Shown: positions 5,751-5,984 of the stretch, one piece after another
Position numbering within the stretch: position 1 is the first letter of the stretch
How the letters are laid out: each line of letters starts with the position of its first letter
Assembly (NCBI GenBank): GCA_964585485.1
Contig: CAZPDS010000117.1
Location: forward strand, 1 to 5,984
Reading direction: 5' to 3'
From: CALGYY01 sp964585485
Lineage (GTDB): Bacteria; Bacteroidota; Bacteroidia; Bacteroidales; CAIWKO01
Length of the DNA stretch: 5,984 nt
Notes under the pieces: generated by a model
The model's database searches: none
Seen by the model: the letters and a program-made list of their open reading frames with translations, nothing else
What the model was told of the DNA's origin: nothing
Program-made: the position numbers and the translations under genes

Positions 5751-5984
5751 ATGAAAAAGCGCTGGGTGATAAAGGAACGGGGGAATGCGGACCAGATCGC
5801 GACCCTTGTCCGGGCGTTAAATGTCGACGCTAACGTCGCCAATTTGCTCGTTCAGCGCAATATTACCAGCTATGAAGCCGCACGGGATTTTTTCCGGCCA
5901 CAATTGGAACACCTGCACGATCCTTTTCTGATGAAAGATATGGACGTAGCAATTGACCGCATCGACAGGGCTATTGCTCAGGGT
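5751..5984 (+). CDS. recJ: Single-stranded-DNA-specific exonuclease RecJ, N-terminal fragment
   Basis: RecJ is a 5'-to-3' single-strand DNA exonuclease of the DHH phosphoesterase superfamily that acts in RecF-pathway recombination, mismatch repair and base excision repair. Only the first 78 residues are in the window; the family is about 570 residues, so the DHH catalytic motifs are beyond the edge. The assignment rests on the characteristic N-terminus: KRWVIKE (3-9), LLVQRNITSYEAARDFF (32-48), and RPQLEHLHDPFLMKDMD (49-65) followed by AIDRIDRAI (67-75). This is the usual run-up to the GDYDVDG motif. The start at 5751 is the first ATG after the truB stop, and the 89-base gap holds a possible promoter. 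Nothing looks damaged in the visible part. Confidence 0.9.
   Translation, partial: MKKRWVIKERGNADQIATLVRALNVDANVANLLVQRNITSYEAARDFFRPQLEHLHDPFLMKDMDVAIDRIDRAIAQG

Noticed and set aside
1..5984. Mobile elements, CRISPR arrays, tRNA or rRNA genes, phage or defence genes
   Set aside because: No transposase-like frame, no regularly spaced repeats, no cloverleaf and no target-site duplications were seen. The identified genes and short gaps account for the whole window.

Overview
The window looks like an ordinary chromosomal, housekeeping stretch from a member of the Bacteroidota, probably a Cytophagales- or Chitinophagales-like lineage; it is clearly not a low-GC flavobacterium. The evidence is threefold: several gene starts are preceded by the Bacteroidota-type -7 element TAnnTTTG, with no Shine-Dalgarno sequence; one protein carries the C-terminal half of the gliding/type IX secretion protein GldM; and the order ftsX - DUF3098 - uppP - truB is a Bacteroidota-type arrangement. 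Base composition is moderate, roughly half GC by eye.

Layout. Positions 1-1881 (minus strand) hold the first 627 codons of leucyl-tRNA synthetase; its C-terminus, including the KMSKS loop, lies off the left edge. A 173-base divergent region (1882-2054) separates it from everything else, which is on the plus strand. At 2055-2711 is a small exported protein made almost entirely of GldM-like C-terminal domains. Then come ftsX (2801-3685), a DUF3098 two-helix membrane protein (3791-4153), uppP/bacA (4157-4963) and truB (4963-5661). The 5' end of recJ starts at 5751 and runs off the right edge.

Functional reading. FtsX (division and control of wall hydrolysis), DUF3098 (unknown) and UppP (recycling of the undecaprenyl phosphate lipid carrier) form an envelope-related group. 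TruB (tRNA pseudouridine 55) is joined to uppP by a one-base TAATG overlap. DUF3098, uppP and truB are almost certainly one transcription unit (gaps of 3 and -1 bases) with a TACTTTTG promoter just upstream. ftsX has its own TATTTTTG promoter only about 20 bases before its start codon. recJ probably has a weaker promoter of its own.

No mobile element, CRISPR array, rRNA or tRNA gene was seen. No wholly new system is evident. The points most worth a second look are the stand-alone secreted GldM C-terminal module, a 9-base direct repeat bracketing the ftsX promoter, the structured leuS leader with a 3-codon ORF, and the conserved but uncharacterised DUF3098 gene between ftsX and uppP.
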